Below, piece after piece: positions 5,118-7,386 of a stretch of DNA of 7,386 bases. The stretch's first letter is position 1. Every line of letters starts with the position of its first letter. The position numbers and the translations under genes were made by a program. This stretch comes from Thermoplasmatota archaeon. Lineage in GTDB: Archaea > Thermoplasmatota > Thermoplasmata > Methanomassiliicoccales > Methanomassiliicoccaceae. The stretch spans positions 1 through 7,386 of the forward strand of contig JAKIXL010000069.1 of assembly GCA_022709105.1 (NCBI GenBank), given 5' to 3'. Under the pieces are notes generated by a model that was given only the letters and a program-made list of their open reading frames with translations, did not search any database and was not told where the DNA came from.

Positions 5118-7186
5118 CCGCTCCTTTGGACCATGTACAGATCATGCCCGCAGCTCGGGCAGCGCCCGTTTCGGGCCTCGACCCTCATGACCCCGAACCT
5201 CCGGCGCTCAGCGACAAGGCGGCGGCACTCCGGGCAGAAGGTATCTTCGCCGTGCGTGAGCGCAACGTTGCCGAGGTAGACGAACTTCAGGCCCGCCTCC
5301 CTGCCGACATCTCGTGCCATCTCCATCGTCGGGATGGGCGTTGGCGGCCTGTCGGCCATCTTATAGTCCGGATGGAACCTGGTGAAGTGGACAGGAATGC
5401 GGGGATCCAGGTCGGACACCCACTCCGAGAACCTCCTTATCTCCTCCCTTTGGTCATTCTCTCCGGGGATTATCAGGTACGTGAGCTCGATGTGGATCCC
5501 CAGCCCGTGCGCCAAGGCGACGGTGTCGAGCACCGGCTGCAGCGATGCAAGGCAGACCTTATCATAGAACCGCTGGCTGAAGCCCTTGACGTCTATGTTC
5601 ATTGCGTCCAGTCGGTCAGACAGCTCGCGGAGGGGATCCTCTTGGATGTAGCCATTGGTCACGTAGACGGTGAACATGCCCTTCTCCTTGGCCGGCCCCC
5701 GGCAGCCGTTGGACAGTGCCATCTCCGAGACCTCCTCCGGCCTAATGTCCTTCAGCCCGAACTCGCTGAGAGAGGCCATGGAGATGTTGTAGTTCTGGCA
5801 ATTGCATACTGCCGCGAAGTTGGCCGTATATGTGTGGTCCCCCTCCACCTCTAAGTTGTGGACTCTGCCCTCATACTGTTCTCTGGAGACCGAACGGACC
5901 GGAATGAAGAAATAATTCTCGTCCTCGTGGTAGAACGGTCTGTACCCGCTCTTCCATTTCCCTCGAACAAAGTCGAACGCTGAGGGGACCCGGATGACAT
6001 GCTCGGCACAGAGCTCCGCCTTTCCGCCGACCGACGGACGCTGCGCATCAGGGCCGCATAGATCGAGCGCAGGGACCGCTCCCTGGTTGATCAGAAGCTC
6101 GCAGATGCCCATCGCCAATGATCTGGAGGCGGCATAAGCCTCTGAGCGGTCATTCCTATAACATCCGTTGCCTTCAAAATAACCTTGAAGAAAGGGACCA
6201 ACGATACCTTTAGGGCTGTTGAACATGAAGCCAGGCACCTTCCTGGTCATGCTGTCGGCACCGCATAGTTCTACGAACATCTTGGCGATCGACACTCCTA
6301 CGCAGGCCTTGAGCGATCGCCCTCCATTGTCAATACGAACATCGGCGCCGAAAAGGTCATGGCAGGCGGCCTGAACCTCTTCGGCAAGGCCGTTATCCGA
6401 GGAGGCAAAGGAGAGAAGGATGTCAAACAGGTCCGCTCTGCCGGCAAGCCCGCTCACTTGTCCTCTGGCACAAAAAAGGCCAAGGAGGCGCGCTAACCTG
6501 GGGTCGGTCCCAGCCTCAGGGGAGGCATGGCGCCAATGACGTGTACTATCGGGAGCATTACCATCGGCCGGCCTGTGGCCGGTGCTCTGGACCTCACCCG
6601 CCTCTTTCCTCTTGGGGATCACGACGAAATGTTCCTCTCTTAGTTCCTGGGCCTCTACAATATGAACGAGATCTGAGCTAGGACCGACCGAAGCGAGGAA
6701 CCGATGTTGTGGAGTACAAACGATCTCAGGTAGGTTCGCAGGCCTCACCCTGCAGACTTGGCCGGCATAATGGTGGTCGAAGACGTCCTTGACCTTCATG
6801 AACCTTCCGGAATGGGTCAACAGCTCGTCCTTGTCTATCCCCGTTATCTCCTCGATCCGATGCGATCCTGCGCTCGTCACGACGAAGGTCCCAGGAACAA
6901 AGCAATGCCTGCACCTGAAATTGCATCCCACACTGCCGAGGGAGAACACCTCCTCTCCAGGATAGAAGTGGAACAGCGGCTTCTTCTCGATGGGGTCCAC
7001 GTTAATGGACGACACCTTGCCATAGTTCATGCTGTACAGCTTGCCGTCGCGGTTCTCCCGGACCCCGCAGATCCCGCGCCTCAGAGGGCTGATGCTGCAG
7101 TTATGTGGGCATAGGCGGCATCGTATGCGCTCTCCCTCAGTGAACCAGAACCTTGCCTCATGCCTGCCGTCATCTGAAATGCTCAT
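5114..7186 (-). CDS. amrS: AmmeMemoRadiSam system radical SAM enzyme, interrupted by an intein
   Basis: The 690-residue precursor is a COG1180-type radical SAM protein (322 residues after splicing) of the AmmeMemoRadiSam group, named for co-occurrence with AMMECR1- and Memo-like proteins; its reaction is not established to my knowledge. The N-terminal extein has the family cysteine motif CRLCPHNCSISPLRRGICGVR (23-43 region) and DPIEKKPLFHFYPG, then GCNFRCRHC with C88, C92 and C95 as CxxxCxxC. The intein spans 95-462. The C-terminal extein resumes with CQNYNIS and continues through VTNGYI, MNIDVKGF, LIIPGEND and HFTRFHPDYKM, ending in a zinc-ribbon-like CPEC...CPSC (651-679). Around residues 495-499 about 20 residues expected in the family, including a YxYNEPT-like segment, are missing. 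It overlaps thiL by 17 bases, so the pair is probably co-transcribed. Family identity is secure; activity is uncertain. Confidence 0.92.
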   Translation of the reverse strand: MSISDDGRHEARFWFTEGERIRCRLCPHNCSISPLRRGICGVRENRDGKLYSMNYGKVSSINVDPIEKKPLFHFYPGEEVFSLGSVGCNFRCRHCFVPGTFVVTSAGSHRIEEITGIDKDELLTHSGRFMKVKDVFDHHYAGQVCRVRPANLPEIVCTPQHRFLASVGPSSDLVHIVEAQELREEHFVVIPKRKEAGEVQSTGHRPADGNAPDSTRHWRHASPEAGTDPRLARLLGLFCARGQVSGLAGRADLFDILLSFASSDNGLAEEVQAACHDLFGADVRIDNGGRSLKACVGVSIAKMFVELCGADSMTRKVPGFMFNSPKGIVGPFLQGYFEGNGCYRNDRSEAYAASRSLAMGICELLINQGAVPALDLCGPDAQRPSVGGKAELCAEHVIRVPSAFDFVRGKWKSGYRPFYHEDENYFFIPVRSVSREQYEGRVHNLEVEGDHTYTANFAAVCNCQNYNISMASLSEFGLKDIRPEEVSEMALSNGCRGPAKEKGMFTVYVTNGYIQEDPLRELSDRLDAMNIDVKGFSQRFYDKVCLASLQPVLDTVALAHGLGIHIELTYLIIPGENDQREEIRRFSEWVSDLDPRIPVHFTRFHPDYKMADRPPTPIPTMEMARDVGREAGLKFVYLGNVALTHGEDTFCPECRRLVAERRRFGVMRVEARNGRCPSCGHDLYMVQRSG
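5801..6904 (-). mobile_element. Intein with LAGLIDADG-type endonuclease region in amrS (368 residues)
   Basis: The intein runs from Cys95 to Asn462 of the precursor, with Cys463 as the +1 nucleophile. Splicing block A is CFVPGTFVVTSAG. Block B is VCTPQHRFLAS, with T158 and H161 forming TxxH. Block F is VHNLEVEGDHTYTAN, with H451. Block G is AAVCN|C, with cysteine instead of the usual penultimate histidine. The middle holds two dodecapeptide motifs: LLGLFCARG (234-242) and FLQGYFEGNG (332-341). In each, the acid normally before the last glycine is replaced (R241, N340), so DNA cutting is probably lost. Splicing residues look intact apart from the block G substitution. Codons inside look more AT-rich than in the exteins, consistent with horizontal arrival. 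HN at 443-444 is not the end, since leucine follows. Confidence 0.93.
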
Positions 7187-7386
7187 AGCCCCTGGTGTCC
7201 AGTTGAACTACCTCATCATCTCTGATTAATACATTTTCCTTCTCGATGGCTCGCCCTATGATATGCAGCCTGCCTCCAAGCTCTTTGTTCAGCTCCTCAT
7301 AACCTCCAGGTGATATGGTGAACAGGAGCTCGTAGTCGCCACCGAAGTGCAGGACCATGTCCTCTATCGCCACCCCGCTCTTGGCG
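7170..7386 (-). CDS. thiL: Thiamine-monophosphate kinase, C-terminal part (gene runs off the right edge)
   Basis: ThiL phosphorylates thiamine monophosphate to the active cofactor thiamine diphosphate with ATP. The visible 71 residues are the C-terminal end of the family. They include GVAIEDM, then FGGDYELLFTI (the family's GG(E)DYELLF motif, here without the usual glutamate), then RLHIIGRAIEKENVLI, and the ending TRGYEHFR, matching the usual G(W/Y)(D/E)HF terminus. The frame is open to the window edge; the apparent start at 7373 is an internal GTG, because codons for AKSG precede it in frame. The stop TGA lies inside amrS, giving a 17-base overlap and suggesting one transcript. Whether loss of the glutamate matters cannot be judged from a fragment, and archaeal members may vary here. 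Confidence 0.85.
   Translation of the reverse strand, partial: AKSGVAIEDMVLHFGGDYELLFTISPGGYEELNKELGGRLHIIGRAIEKENVLIRDDEVVQLDTRGYEHFR

Noticed and set aside
4882..5190. 102-codon plus-strand frame after the prepilin peptidase
   Set aside because: It overlaps the amrS C terminus on the opposite strand, is Pro-, Ser- and Arg-rich, and has no motif or visible promoter.
5078..5854. 258-codon plus-strand frame opposite amrS
   Set aside because: It is antisense to the clear C-terminal extein of amrS and has no recognisable domain.
5853..5862. HN at precursor residues 443-444 as the intein C terminus
   Set aside because: It is followed by leucine, not Cys, Ser or Thr, and belongs to block F (VHNLEVEGDH). 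The true junction is N462|C463, which restores the family sequence.

Overview
The window looks archaeal. Start sites are preceded by TATA-like boxes at a leaderless spacing (about 27-29 bases from box centre to ATG), one gene is a euryarchaeal-type A24 prepilin peptidase, and codon use is GC-rich with frequent AGG and ATA. A Thermoplasmatota or Methanomassiliicoccales-like genome would fit, but this is inference from gene content and style; no rRNA or other taxonomic marker is present.

Layout from left to right: (1) 1-208, minus: the 5' part of a DoxX-like membrane protein gene, cut by the window edge. (2) 567-1067, minus: a small FMN nitroreductase. (3) 1068-2313: about 1.25 kb with no convincing gene, but with several strong inverted repeats, including a 15-bp bulged hairpin and a set of mutually exclusive stems. 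(4) 2314-3849, minus: an MscS-type mechanosensitive channel with a secreted N-terminal domain. It is divergent from (5) 3937-4821, plus: an A24 prepilin peptidase. The two share an 87-bp promoter region in which both genes appear leaderless. (6) 4822-5113: a convergent gap with one doubtful small ORF. (7) 5114-7186, minus: an AmmeMemoRadiSam radical SAM gene (amrS) interrupted by a 368-residue intein. (8) 7170-7386, minus: the 3' end of thiL, overlapping amrS by 17 bases.

The main discovery is in amrS. The intein sits exactly at the third cysteine of the CxxxCxxC iron-sulfur motif. Intein Cys1 occupies that position in the precursor, and the +1 extein cysteine takes its place after splicing, so both forms read CxxxCxxC. 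Both LAGLIDADG motifs of the intein have lost their catalytic acid, so the homing endonuclease is probably dead. Separately, the extein lacks about 20 residues where the family normally carries a YxYNEPT-type segment, which raises the question of whether the spliced enzyme works, or whether this is a variant or an assembly error.

The genes do not form one pathway. thiL-amrS is the only clear co-transcribed pair. The mscS and prepilin peptidase pair concerns the cell envelope, and the left part (DoxX-like, nitroreductase) suggests redox functions.
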